Positions 1 to 6,406 are shown, counted from the stretch's first letter. The stretch is 7,268 bases of DNA from Caulobacter sp. (GCA_014378155.1 JACMOF010000016.1:1-7268); one strand, 5' to 3'. The notes: generated from the letters alone by a model not told the origin. Program-made: numbers and translations.

Positions 1-23
1 CCGGCTTGGCGGGTTGGCGCTAC

Positions 24-44
24 CCTTGAAATTGGCTTTCAAGG
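24..44 (-). terminator. Short hairpin just downstream of the PhoH-like gene
   Basis: A perfect 8 bp inverted repeat (24-31 with 37-44, arms CCTTGAAA and TTTCAAGG) encloses a 5-base loop and begins 7 bases past the phoH stop codon. Neither side has a T-run, so it is a weak candidate for intrinsic termination. It could instead protect the mRNA 3' end. Bases 1-23 hold nothing I can identify. Confidence 0.35.
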
Positions 45-50
45 AACGGT

Positions 51-821
51 TCAGAGAACGCCCAGCATCTCCGCGACCAGCGGATGGCGGACGATGTCGC
101 GGTCGGCCAGGCGGACGACGGCGATGTTCTCCAGCGCCTCGAACTTCTTGGCCACGTCGCCCAGGCCCGAGATGCCGGGCAACAGGTCGGACTGGTTCGG
201 GTCGCCCGTCACCACCATGGTCGAGTTCCAGCCCAGGCGGGTCAGCAGCATCTTCAGCTGCATGTAGGTGCAGTTCTGGGCCTCGTCGATCACCACGAAG
301 GCGTTGTTCAGGGTACGGCCGCGCATGAAGCCGACTGGCGCGATCTCGATCGCCCCCTCGGCCATCAGCGACCGCATCCGCTTGACCGAAAGCCTGTCGC
401 TCATGGCGTCGTAGAGCGGGCGCAGATAGGGTGCCAGCTTCTCTTCCATGTCGCCCGGCAAGTAGCCCAGCGACTCGCCGGCCTCAACGGCGGGGCGCGA
501 CAGCACGATGCGGCCGACCTTGCCGGCTTCCAGCGCTTCGACGGCCTTGGCGATGGCGATATAGGTCTTGCCGGTGCCGGCCGGACCGAGGGCCATGATC
601 AAATTCTTGTCATCGATCGCCTCCATCAGGCTGGCTTGGCCCGGCGATTTGGGTTTGATCGTTTTGAGATAACTTTGGTCGCGCTCCTCCTGATCTGGGC
701 CGCTCAAGGGCGACCAGCCGCCGCGATGCTCCACCGGCAGGCGGCGCACCTTGCCGTCATCGTAGTGGCCAGCGTCGTTAGCGCCTTCGCGCACGGTCCG
801 CTTGAGAGCTCGCTTGGTCAT
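51..821 (-). CDS. phoH: PhoH family protein (PhoH-like P-loop ATPase)
   Basis: This encodes a 256-residue cytoplasmic ATPase of the PhoH family, nucleotide-binding proteins linked to RNA metabolism and, in some bacteria, to phosphate starvation; the exact role of most members is unsettled. Visible motifs are Walker A GPAGTGKT (residues 79-86), Walker B ending in DEAQN (about 175-183), TGDPNQ (205-210) and a C-terminal RHP motif (245-247) typical of the family's helicase-like core. Residues 1-55 are charged and poorly conserved in type. At 256 residues it is shorter than the roughly 330-residue YbeZ-type PhoH, has no ybeY beside it, and lacks the PIN domain of PhoH2 proteins, so it is a stand-alone short form. 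I chose the ATG at 821 over the in-frame ATG at 833 because a GGAGG ribosome binding site lies 6 bases before 821 and overlaps the upstream ATG. A strong intrinsic terminator in the same orientation lies just upstream (843-874), suggesting attenuation or a separate small RNA. Confidence 0.93.
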   Translation of the reverse strand: MTKRALKRTVREGANDAGHYDDGKVRRLPVEHRGGWSPLSGPDQEERDQSYLKTIKPKSPGQASLMEAIDDKNLIMALGPAGTGKTYIAIAKAVEALEAGKVGRIVLSRPAVEAGESLGYLPGDMEEKLAPYLRPLYDAMSDRLSVKRMRSLMAEGAIEIAPVGFMRGRTLNNAFVVIDEAQNCTYMQLKMLLTRLGWNSTMVVTGDPNQSDLLPGISGLGDVAKKFEALENIAVVRLADRDIVRHPLVAEMLGVL

Positions 822-842
822 GAAAGCCTCCATTCAGGCATG

Positions 843-874
843 AAAAAAGGACGAAGCCGAATGGCGTCGTCCTT
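843..874 (-). terminator. Rho-independent terminator immediately upstream of phoH
   Basis: On the minus strand an AAGGACGA arm (874-867) pairs perfectly with TCGTCCTT (854-847). The helix is extended by GCC/GGC (865-863 with 858-856) across one mismatch and closed by a four-base loop. Six T residues (848-843) follow, two of them within the helix. The T-run ends about 10 bases before the phoH ribosome binding site, so any transcript entering phoH from upstream must pass it. This position fits either the end of a small RNA gene or a regulatory attenuator. The plus strand has no T-run after the helix, so it acts in the minus direction only. Confidence 0.8.
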
Positions 875-1046
875 GGGGCAGATGGGGAGGAGATAGACGG
901 AGGCGCGAGCGCGGCCGGACGGTTCGGAGCTGGGCCCCGAAGGCGGATCTGTACGCCCAAACCCCAAAACCGACACTCAAGGTCTCCGTCGTCGGGATGC
1001 CATGATCGATGATCGAACCACGACCGGTTACGAAGAAGAATGATTC
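843..1046 (-). ncRNA. Putative small RNA or regulatory leader upstream of phoH
   Basis: This stretch of about 200 bases lies between a promoter-like element (near 1049-1056) and an intrinsic terminator (843-874), all on the minus strand. The only reading frame through it is a low-quality one that runs into phoH out of frame. Several helices can be drawn by eye: TTGGGC (960-955) plus AGAT (950-947) can pair with ATCT plus GCCCCAA (883-873) directly before the terminator, and CCGAC (995-991) can pair with GTCGG (974-970), which is followed by TTTT. I do not recognise it as 6S RNA, tmRNA, SRP RNA or RNase P RNA: no tmRNA tag codons, SRP tetraloop region or RNase P core motif is visible. It could be an independent small RNA or an attenuated 5' leader of phoH. 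The 5' end is approximate. Expression and function are inferred from layout only. Confidence 0.45.
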
Positions 1047-1080
1047 CCGATGTAGGAGTGTTCCCCTTCGAATCGCACAA
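1042..1080 (-). promoter_or_regulatory. Candidate promoter for the phoH leader, flanked by two GANTC sites
   Basis: On the minus strand CCTACATC (1056-1049) matches 7 of 8 positions of the Caulobacter housekeeping -10 consensus GCTANAWC. A TTGTGC at 1080-1075 resembles a -35 but sits about 3 bases further away than usual, so the -35 is doubtful. Two GANTC sequences, the recognition site of the CcrM cell-cycle methyltransferase in Caulobacter relatives, lie at 1042-1046 and 1070-1074, either side of the -10. This raises the possibility of methylation- or GcrA-dependent control, which is inference only. Confidence 0.4.
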
Positions 1081-1089
1081 ATACAATGG

Positions 1090-1110
1090 GGCTCACATGG
1101 TTTATGAGCC
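1090..1110. repeat. Small inverted repeat upstream of the gamma carbonic anhydrase gene
   Basis: GGCTCA (1090-1095) and TGAGCC (1105-1110) form a 6 bp dyad with a 9-base spacer, 40 bases before the carbonic anhydrase start codon. It lies between two divergent transcription units. It could be an operator or a hairpin in the 5' leader of the rightward gene; nothing in the sequence decides between these. Confidence 0.3.
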
Positions 1111-1149
1111 GTTAAGGCCTTGCTCGCTTTTAAAACACGGGGTGTACGG

Positions 1150-1680
1150 ATGACTGTCTATTCCTTGGGCGCCGCAGTTCCCCAGCTTCCCCCGGAAGGC
1201 GAATATTGGATCGCGCCCAATGCCGCCGTGATGGGAAACGTCATCCTGCACAGGAATTCGAGCGTCTGGTGGGGGGCAATAGTTCGCGGCGACAATGATC
1301 CGATCACGATCGGTGAGAACAGCAATGTTCAAGACGGCTCAGTACTGCATACCGACAGCGGCGCTCCGCTGACCATCGGCGCCAATGTGACCATCGGCCA
1401 CATGGTGATGTTGCACGGCTGCACGATCGGCGATGGCTCGTTGATCGGCATCGGCTCGATCATCCTCAACGGCGCCAGGATCGGCAGGAACTGCCTGATC
1501 GGGGCCGGCGCCCTGATCACCGAAGGCAAGGAGATCCCGGACAACGCTGTCGTGATGGGCGCGCCCGGCAAGGTGGTGCGCGAGGTCTCCGAGCATCAGG
1601 CGATGATCCTGCAGGCCTCGGCGCTGCACTATGTGGAGAATTGGAAGCGGTATCGCGCGGGGTTGAGGGTGGTGGCCTAA
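1150..1680 (+). CDS. Gamma-class carbonic anhydrase family protein
   Basis: This encodes a 176-residue left-handed beta-helix protein of the gamma carbonic anhydrase / YrdA-PaaY family, which form trimers with a metal site at each subunit interface and may hydrate CO2. The hexapeptide-repeat pattern runs from about residue 20 to 140. The family's metal-binding triad is present as His67 (in VLHTD), His84 and His89 (in GHMVMLHGC), with the structural or catalytic Arg46, Asp48 and Gln61 also in place, so an active metal site is plausible. Many bacterial members nevertheless show little or no measured carbonic anhydrase activity. The C-terminal helix (about 143-170) is typical. I chose the ATG at 1150, preceded by a modest GGGG(T)G ribosome binding site, over a TTG at 1120 because MTVYSLG begins like family members and the length fits. 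It is divergent from phoH and followed by a palindromic element that could end its transcript. Confidence 0.93.
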   Translation: MTVYSLGAAVPQLPPEGEYWIAPNAAVMGNVILHRNSSVWWGAIVRGDNDPITIGENSNVQDGSVLHTDSGAPLTIGANVTIGHMVMLHGCTIGDGSLIGIGSIILNGARIGRNCLIGAGALITEGKEIPDNAVVMGAPGKVVREVSEHQAMILQASALHYVENWKRYRAGLRVVA

Positions 1681-1681
1681 A

Positions 1682-1815
1682 TCCTCCCCCTGTGGGGAGG
1701 GGATCGCAAAGCGATCGGTGGGGGGAGTTTTAGGGTTGCGAATCGAGGGTACGGCAGTCTGCCGATCATTCCCCCCTCCGTCGGCTTCCCCGACCCCTCC
1801 CCCACAGGAGGAGGA
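1682..1815. repeat. GC-rich palindromic intergenic repeat with a central GANTC site
   Basis: The outer arms are near-identical inverted copies: 1682-1706 matches the reverse complement of 1791-1815 with one substitution and two single-base indels, and the symmetry continues inward (about 1709-1730 against 1769-1790). Nested within are a 7 bp hairpin (1683-1689 with 1694-1700), GATCGC/GCGATC (1702-1707 with 1711-1716) and CGGCA/TGCCG (1752-1764). GAATC, a CcrM-type site, lies at 1740-1744. Long intergenic repeats with inverted-repeat organisation and a CcrM site are described in Caulobacter crescentus (the CIR elements), and this resembles them, though I could not compare sequences. It begins right after the carbonic anhydrase stop codon and could serve as its transcription end. 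Confidence 0.75.
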
Positions 1816-1919
1816 CATGATGCCGCTACGACACCCGCCAAACCCTCTTGCCCGCCGCCAAAACCCGGATCACTCTCTGGCTTAACAACGATAACAAACC
1901 AGGGAGGCGATGTCGGGCC

Positions 1920-3584
1920 ATGACCAGCACGCGCTACGACTACGTCATCATCGGCGCCGGCTCGGCCGGCTGCGTCCTGGCCGCGCGGTTGACGGAAGAC
2001 CCCAATATCAAGGTCCTGTTGCTGGAAGCCGGCGGCAAGAACACATCGCTCCTGGTCAAGATGCCGGCCGGGGTGGGCGAGCTGATCAAGGCCAAGGGCG
2101 ACCAGAACTGGGGCTTCTGGACCGAGGAAGAGCCACACCTTAATGACCGCAAGCTGTGGTGGCCCCGCGGTAAGGGCCTGGGCGGCAGCTCGGCGATCAA
2201 CGGCATGGTCTATATTCGCGGCCATGCGCGCGACTATGACCAGTGGCGGCAGATGGGCCTGGCCGGCTGGTCCTATGCCGAGGTCCTGCCCTATTTCAAG
2301 CGAAGCGAAACCCACCACGGCGGCGGCGACGCCTATCACGGCGAGGCCGGTCCCCTGCACGTGTCGCGCGGCGAGTCCAAGAGCCCGTTCTACACCGCCC
2401 TGGTCGAGGCCGGTCGCCAGGCGGGCCATGCGGTGACCAAGGACTTCAACGGCTACCGGCAGGAGGGTTTCGGCCCCTACGACCTGACCATCCGCGACGG
2501 CCAACGCTGGAGCGCGGCGGCCGCCTATCTGACCCCGGTCATGACCCGTCCAAACCTGACCTGCGTGACCGAGGCCCGCACGACGCGGATTTTGGTCGAG
2601 AAGGGTCGGGCGATCGGGGTGGAATATGTCGTCGGAGCCAGCGGCGATAAGGTCACGGCCCATGCCGAAGCCGAGGTGCTGCTCAGCGCCGGCGCCGTGC
2701 AGTCGCCGCACATCCTGCAACTGTCGGGCATCGGCGATCCGGAGGACCTCAAGGCCCACGGGATCGCGGTCGTCCAGGAGAGCAAGGGGGTCGGCGCCAA
2801 CCTGCAGGACCATCTGGACGTCTGCCTGTCCTGGACCACAAAGAACCTGACCACCGCCTATTCGGCCAACAAGGGCTTGAGGAAGCTGGGCACCGGCCTG
2901 TCCTACATGCTGCTGGGCAAGGGACTGGGCCGTCAGCAGTTCCTGGAGAGCGGCGCCTTCCTGAAGTCGCGGCCCGACCTGGACCGGCCCGACCTTCAAA
3001 TCCACGGCGTGCTGGCCATCATGCAAGACCACGGCAAGACCCAGGTCGAGAAGGACGGCTTCACCCTGCACGTCTGCCAGCTGCGCCCGGAAAGCCGAGG
3101 CAAGGTGGGCCTGCGCTCGGCCGACCCGTTCGACGATCCGACCATCCTGGGCAATTACCTGGCGACCGAGGAAGACCGCCGGGCCATCCGCGAGGGCGTC
3201 AGGATCGCCCGCGACGTGGTCGCCCAGGCGGCTTTCGACCCCTATCGCGAAAGCGAGTATTCGCCGGGCGCAGACATCAAGACCGACGCCGACCTCGACG
3301 CCTGGATCCGCGCCAAGTCCGAGACCATCTACCATCCTGTCGGCACCTGCCGGATGGGCGCGGCGGGCGATCCGCTGGCCGTGGTCGATGATCAGCTGCG
3401 GGTGCAAGGGATCGCCGGCCTGCGGGTCATCGACGCCTCGGTCATGCCGACCCTGATCGGCGGCAACACCAACGCCCCTACCATCATGATCGCCGAGCGG
3501 GCGTCAGACTTGCTGCGCGGCAAGGCCCTGGCGGCGCCGGTGGATGTGCCGGTGTTCGAGGATGGGCGGGCGGTGGCGGCCTAG
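1920..3584 (+). CDS. GMC family FAD-dependent oxidoreductase (choline/alcohol dehydrogenase-like)
   Basis: This is a 554-residue flavoenzyme of the glucose-methanol-choline family, which oxidises an alcohol to an aldehyde using FAD. The N-terminus carries the dinucleotide-binding motif GAGSAGCVLAARL (12-24) and LLEAGG (34-39). GMC signature 1 is around residues 82-105 (GLGGSSAINGMVYIRG) and signature 2 at 258-272 (GAVQSPHILQLSGIG). The C-terminal catalytic region has HPVGTCRMG (His near 472) and GGNTNAPT (Asn near 516-518), the usual His/Asn pair. It resembles proteins annotated as BetA-type choline dehydrogenase or AlkJ-type alcohol dehydrogenase, but the substrate cannot be read from sequence, and no betB, betI or choline transporter gene is nearby. 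No signal peptide is seen, so it is cytoplasmic or membrane-associated. I chose the ATG at 1920 because the Rossmann motif follows at once; a GGGAGG lies 12 bases upstream, slightly far. An upstream TTG at 1848 would add an atypical 24-residue tail. The aldo/keto reductase follows after 58 bp. Confidence 0.93.
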   Translation: MTSTRYDYVIIGAGSAGCVLAARLTEDPNIKVLLLEAGGKNTSLLVKMPAGVGELIKAKGDQNWGFWTEEEPHLNDRKLWWPRGKGLGGSSAINGMVYIRGHARDYDQWRQMGLAGWSYAEVLPYFKRSETHHGGGDAYHGEAGPLHVSRGESKSPFYTALVEAGRQAGHAVTKDFNGYRQEGFGPYDLTIRDGQRWSAAAAYLTPVMTRPNLTCVTEARTTRILVEKGRAIGVEYVVGASGDKVTAHAEAEVLLSAGAVQSPHILQLSGIGDPEDLKAHGIAVVQESKGVGANLQDHLDVCLSWTTKNLTTAYSANKGLRKLGTGLSYMLLGKGLGRQQFLESGAFLKSRPDLDRPDLQIHGVLAIMQDHGKTQVEKDGFTLHVCQLRPESRGKVGLRSADPFDDPTILGNYLATEEDRRAIREGVRIARDVVAQAAFDPYRESEYSPGADIKTDADLDAWIRAKSETIYHPVGTCRMGAAGDPLAVVDDQLRVQGIAGLRVIDASVMPTLIGGNTNAPTIMIAERASDLLRGKALAAPVDVPVFEDGRAVAA

Positions 3585-3642
3585 GCGCGTCGGGCCGCGC
3601 TCTGTGCTTCTCTCAGCCAATCCAAGCGAAGGACCCCGCCCC

Positions 3643-4584
3643 ATGAACCACCGCCCCCTCGGCCGCTCCGGCCTGTCCATCGCGCCGCTGGTGTTCGGCG
3701 GCAATGTCTTCGGTTGGACGGCGGACGAGGCGACCTCGCACCGCCTGCTGGACGCCTTCATCGACGGCGGCTTCAACGCGGTCGACACCGCCGATGTCTA
3801 TTCGGCCTGGGTCCCCGGCCACACGGGCGGCGAGTCCGAAAGCGTGATCGGTCGCTGGCTGAAGGGCCGGAGCAAGCGCGACGACGTGCTGATCCTAACC
3901 AAGGTGGCCATGTGGCCAGCCCAGCCGGGCCTGTCTGCGGCCAACATCGTCTCGGCAGTCGAGGGTTCGCTGACGCGCCTGCAGACCGACCATATCGACC
4001 TCTACCAATCGCATCAGGACGATCAGGCCACGCCGATCAACGAGACGTTGGAGGCCTACGACCGGCTGATCCAGGCCGGCAAGGTCCGGGCCATCGGCGC
4101 CTCGAACTTCACGCCCGAGCGCCTGGCGCAGTCGTTGAAGGTCTCGTCCGACCAGGGCGTGGCGCGCTACGAGACCATCCAGCCGAAGTTCAACCTCTAT
4201 GACCGCAGCGAGGTCCAGGGCGCGCTGGAGGCTCTGACTGGCCAGGAAGGGATTGGCGTTATCCCCTATTACGGCCTAGCCGCCGGATTCCTGACTGGAA
4301 AATACCGCAGCGAGGCCGATCTCGAAGGCAAGGCGCGGGGGCGGACGGTCAGGCAATACCTCAACGACAAGGGCCAGCGCGTGCTTGCCGCCCTCGACCA
4401 GGCCGCCAAGACGGTGGGCGCCTCCCAGGCTCAGGTCGCCCTGGCCTGGATCATGGCCCACCCGTCGATCACCGCCCCGATCGCCAGCGCCACCAGCGTG
4501 GAGCAACTGACCGAACTGATGGGCGCGGCGCGGCTGGTGCTGCCGGCAGAGGTGATTGAGGGGTTGAACCCGGCGGGGGCCTAG
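3643..4584 (+). CDS. Aldo/keto reductase
   Basis: This encodes a 313-residue NAD(P)H-dependent reductase of the aldo/keto reductase superfamily, a TIM-barrel enzyme that interconverts aldehydes or ketones and alcohols. The catalytic tetrad is intact: Asp48 (in DTADVY), Tyr53, Lys87 (in LTKV) and His124 (in LYQSH). The family landmarks GASNFTPERL and the C-terminal cofactor loop PIASATSVEQL are also present. Length and organisation fit the YajO/Tas-like group of single-domain bacterial members; the substrate is unknown. The start at 3643 is supported by AAGGA 9 bases upstream and by the typical MNHRPLGRSGL opening. It lies 58 bp after the GMC oxidoreductase on the same strand with no strong terminator between them, so the two may be co-transcribed. 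A link in alcohol/aldehyde metabolism is a guess from adjacency. Confidence 0.93.
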   Translation: MNHRPLGRSGLSIAPLVFGGNVFGWTADEATSHRLLDAFIDGGFNAVDTADVYSAWVPGHTGGESESVIGRWLKGRSKRDDVLILTKVAMWPAQPGLSAANIVSAVEGSLTRLQTDHIDLYQSHQDDQATPINETLEAYDRLIQAGKVRAIGASNFTPERLAQSLKVSSDQGVARYETIQPKFNLYDRSEVQGALEALTGQEGIGVIPYYGLAAGFLTGKYRSEADLEGKARGRTVRQYLNDKGQRVLAALDQAAKTVGASQAQVALAWIMAHPSITAPIASATSVEQLTELMGAARLVLPAEVIEGLNPAGA

Positions 4585-4632
4585 AAACCCTGATGAGGAG
4601 AGGTCGCCCCCTGGCGCCCCCTCCCCACCGTC

Positions 4633-4681
4633 CGACGCGTCCCCTGTCTCGCGTCGTCCTTTCCGCCCCCCCGGACGGAAA
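4633..4681. terminator. Two weak hairpins between convergent genes
   Basis: The gap between the aldo/keto reductase stop (4584) and the end of the leftward PAS gene (4699) contains CGACGCG/CGCGTCG (4633-4639 with 4650-4656), followed on the plus strand by a pyrimidine-rich TCCTTTCC, and TTTCCG/CGGAAA (4660-4665 with 4676-4681). Neither has a proper T-run. They sit where a shared terminator would be expected, but sequence support is weak. Confidence 0.3.
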
Positions 4682-4698
4682 AGCTCTGTTGAATGTCG

Positions 4699-5247
4699 TC
4701 AGGCGATCCGACGCCCGTGCAGCGTCGCCAGCCGCAAACGCGGCGCTTCCTCATTGGCTGGACCGAGGCTGCGAATTTCGCGCACGCCCAGCTCCGAGGC
4801 AGGCCGGCCCATCAGGCGCTGGATCATGGCGATGGGCTGGTAAAGTCCCAGAAACCGGTCGACCTGGCCGTCGACCCCGGTCATCGGCGCGAACAGAACC
4901 TCCATCCCGACCGACGGAACCCCGACAGCCCGGATGTCCGCTGTGACCACCATCGGCTCGCCCCGACGGCGCGCGACCTCCAAGGCTGACTTGATTTCCA
5001 ACCGATGTGACAGAGCCCAAAAGCCCAGAGCGTCCTCGCCGCGCAGGTCGCGGGCGTGCAGGTCGGTGACGAAGCCCCCCGCCAGCCGCACCGGAAAACG
5101 ACCTTTGCCGTCGCGGCCCAAGATAAACACCTGTGGCAGCAGATCGAGGAAATCACCGGGATGTACGCTGGCGCGGGTCGGCACGGCCTCGTTAACGGCC
5201 TTGCTACGCCAATAGTCTATCAATCGTTCCGTGCTTGGATGGAACAT
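4699..5247 (-). CDS. Stand-alone PAS domain protein (PAS_5 family)
   Basis: This encodes a 182-residue protein with one PAS-type sensory domain of the PAS_5 family. The family pattern is clear: TERLIDYWRS (6-15), a P-R segment (23-25), the DFLDLLPQVFIL strand region (32-43), RLAGGFVTDLHARDLRGED (54-72), and the end of the PAS sheet at FLGLYQPIAMI (132-142). Residues 143-182 are a short tail without a recognisable output domain, so any signal must pass through a partner protein. Many copies of this family occur in Caulobacter and related bacteria; MopJ, which affects motility and cell-cycle control in Caulobacter, is a single-domain PAS protein I believe to be of this type, but orthology is not claimed. 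The ATG at 5247 is favoured over one at 5367 because it has a GAGGGG site 7 bases upstream and starts next to the domain. It is divergent from the secreted-protein gene at 5432, with 184 bp between them and no promoter that I can call. Confidence 0.85.
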   Translation of the reverse strand: MFHPSTERLIDYWRSKAVNEAVPTRASVHPGDFLDLLPQVFILGRDGKGRFPVRLAGGFVTDLHARDLRGEDALGFWALSHRLEIKSALEVARRRGEPMVVTADIRAVGVPSVGMEVLFAPMTGVDGQVDRFLGLYQPIAMIQRLMGRPASELGVREIRSLGPANEEAPRLRLATLHGRRIA

Positions 5248-5431
5248 CGTCGTTCCCCTCGCGGCTCGCTCGCGGTCCTTTTCGACCGCATCGGGCTTGC
5301 AGGGAAAATCGGGCCAGCCCTCGGACCGTATCGTCCTGGGACAGTTTGCCGATGGAATGACGACCATGGCGTGGTTCTTGCATGGCTAATGGCCGTGCAC
5401 GACGCCGATGAGTTGTGAAGGGAAGAGGCCT

Positions 5432-6406
5432 ATGCGGGCGCCGAAAATGACCTTGCCCAAGCTGTGGATCAGCCTGGCCGCTGGACTTGCCGGCGGCTTG
5501 GGGGCGCTCTTGCTCAGCGGCCCCGCCTCCGCTCAGTGCGGCGGCTGTGCGCCGCCGCCGCCGCCTTGCTGCGCCCCGCCGCCGGCCCCGCCACGTCCGC
5601 CCACCCCGCCCTCGAACTGCAACACCTGCGGCAATAACGGGCACAATGTATATGTGCCGGGCGTCAATATCCACGTCAGCGGCTCGGTGGTGGTCAACGC
5701 CAACGCCTCGGCGACCAGCAGCGCCACGTCCACCTCGAACGCCGGCTCTGGCGCCGGCGCTAGCGCCGGGGCCTCGGCCGGCTCGACCGTCTATTACGGC
5801 GGCGGCACGCACGGCGGCTACTATTCTGGCCCGGTCTCCACCGGCTACATCCAGGGCTTGAATGTCGAAGGCGGCGAAGCCCGTCGTCGCGCCTCGTATG
5901 AGGCCACCCGCACCAAGTTCAAGCGCGTGGTCATCCGCGCCGTCTGCCTGGACGACAAGGACATCCCCCACCCCGCCTCGCAGGTCACCCCTGATCGCGA
6001 CATCGACAGCGGCTATGAGGGCGAGCTTTACCGCTGTATCGCCGGCTCGCGCATGCAGTACGTGATCGGGGCCTATGAAGGCTTCAGCCAGAGCAATTTC
6101 GGCGGCGAGACCTTTGTCTGCGGCAAGAGCGAAGCGCTCTATTACGGCGGCGGGGGCGGTGGTGGGGGCTCGGGCCTGGCCGGGGGCCCCGATGGCCGTG
6201 GGGGCGCCATGAGCTGCCGTCCGCAACGCCCGGCCCGCGACTGCAACGAGCGCTCGCTGTTGCGCCGCTACGGCGCCGGGGTGAAGGTGCTGACCATCCT
6301 GACCACCGAGAAATACACCGCCTACCGCGAGGAGACGGTCCGCGAACAGTCGAGCCAGGGCCTGAGCCTCAGCCTCGACGGCGGGGTCGGCGGGGTGGTT
6401 TACTAA
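5432..6406 (+). CDS. Secreted proline- and cysteine-rich protein of unknown function
   Basis: This encodes a 324-residue protein I do not recognise. Residues 1-34 look like a Sec signal peptide: a basic start, a hydrophobic Leu/Ala/Gly core (11-29) and an ASA cleavage site before Gln35. The mature protein opens with a Cys/Pro block (35-66) containing CGGC (36-39), a CC pair (46-47), CNTC (63-66) and runs of proline. A valine-rich strand (73-90) follows, then an Ala/Ser/Gly low-complexity linker (91-118) and a Tyr/Gly segment (121-131). Residues about 150-300 form a more ordinary domain with Cys172, 202, 230, 262 and 271, interrupted by an eight-glycine run (239-246). The protein ends SLDGGVGGVVY. 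Eleven cysteines in an exported protein suggest disulfides or metal binding; an envelope or extracellular surface role is inferred. The ATG at 5432 has purine-rich GGAAGAGG just upstream; ATGs at 5408 and 5447 are alternatives. It is transcribed away from the PAS gene and followed by a palindromic repeat. Confidence 0.85.
   Translation: MRAPKMTLPKLWISLAAGLAGGLGALLLSGPASAQCGGCAPPPPPCCAPPPAPPRPPTPPSNCNTCGNNGHNVYVPGVNIHVSGSVVVNANASATSSATSTSNAGSGAGASAGASAGSTVYYGGGTHGGYYSGPVSTGYIQGLNVEGGEARRRASYEATRTKFKRVVIRAVCLDDKDIPHPASQVTPDRDIDSGYEGELYRCIAGSRMQYVIGAYEGFSQSNFGGETFVCGKSEALYYGGGGGGGGSGLAGGPDGRGGAMSCRPQRPARDCNERSLLRRYGAGVKVLTILTTEKYTAYREETVREQSSQGLSLSLDGGVGGVVY

Noticed and set aside
84..896. Plus-strand frame of 270 codons opposite phoH
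   Set aside because: It is antisense to a well-supported ATPase gene, its product is His/Gln/Arg-rich with no motif, and it crosses the terminator.
1003..1020. GGTTCGATC on the minus strand, resembling a tRNA or tmRNA T-arm
   Set aside because: No acceptor stem, anticodon arm or tmRNA tag codons could be placed around it.
778..1086. Minus-strand 102-codon frame through the putative leader RNA
   Set aside because: No clear ribosome binding site, no domain, contains the terminator hairpin and overlaps phoH out of frame. Chance frame.
1112..1136. Two TTAA motifs upstream of the carbonic anhydrase gene as a CtrA box
   Set aside because: The spacing between them is 14 bases, not the 7 required for the CtrA consensus.
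1677..3407. Minus-strand frame of 576 codons opposite the GMC oxidoreductase
   Set aside because: It is a mirror of a gene with all GMC motifs. The product shows no domain and is typical of open antisense frames in high-GC DNA.
6144..6180. G-rich run coding for eight glycines as a phase-variable tract
   Set aside because: The glycine codons are mixed (GGC, GGG, GGT) with no long homopolymer, so slippage-driven switching is unlikely.
5204..6226. Long minus-strand frame (340 codons) opposite the secreted-protein gene
   Set aside because: It is antisense to a gene with a clear signal peptide, its composition is a low-complexity Ala/Gly/Arg shadow of GC-rich DNA, and it runs into the PAS gene out of frame.
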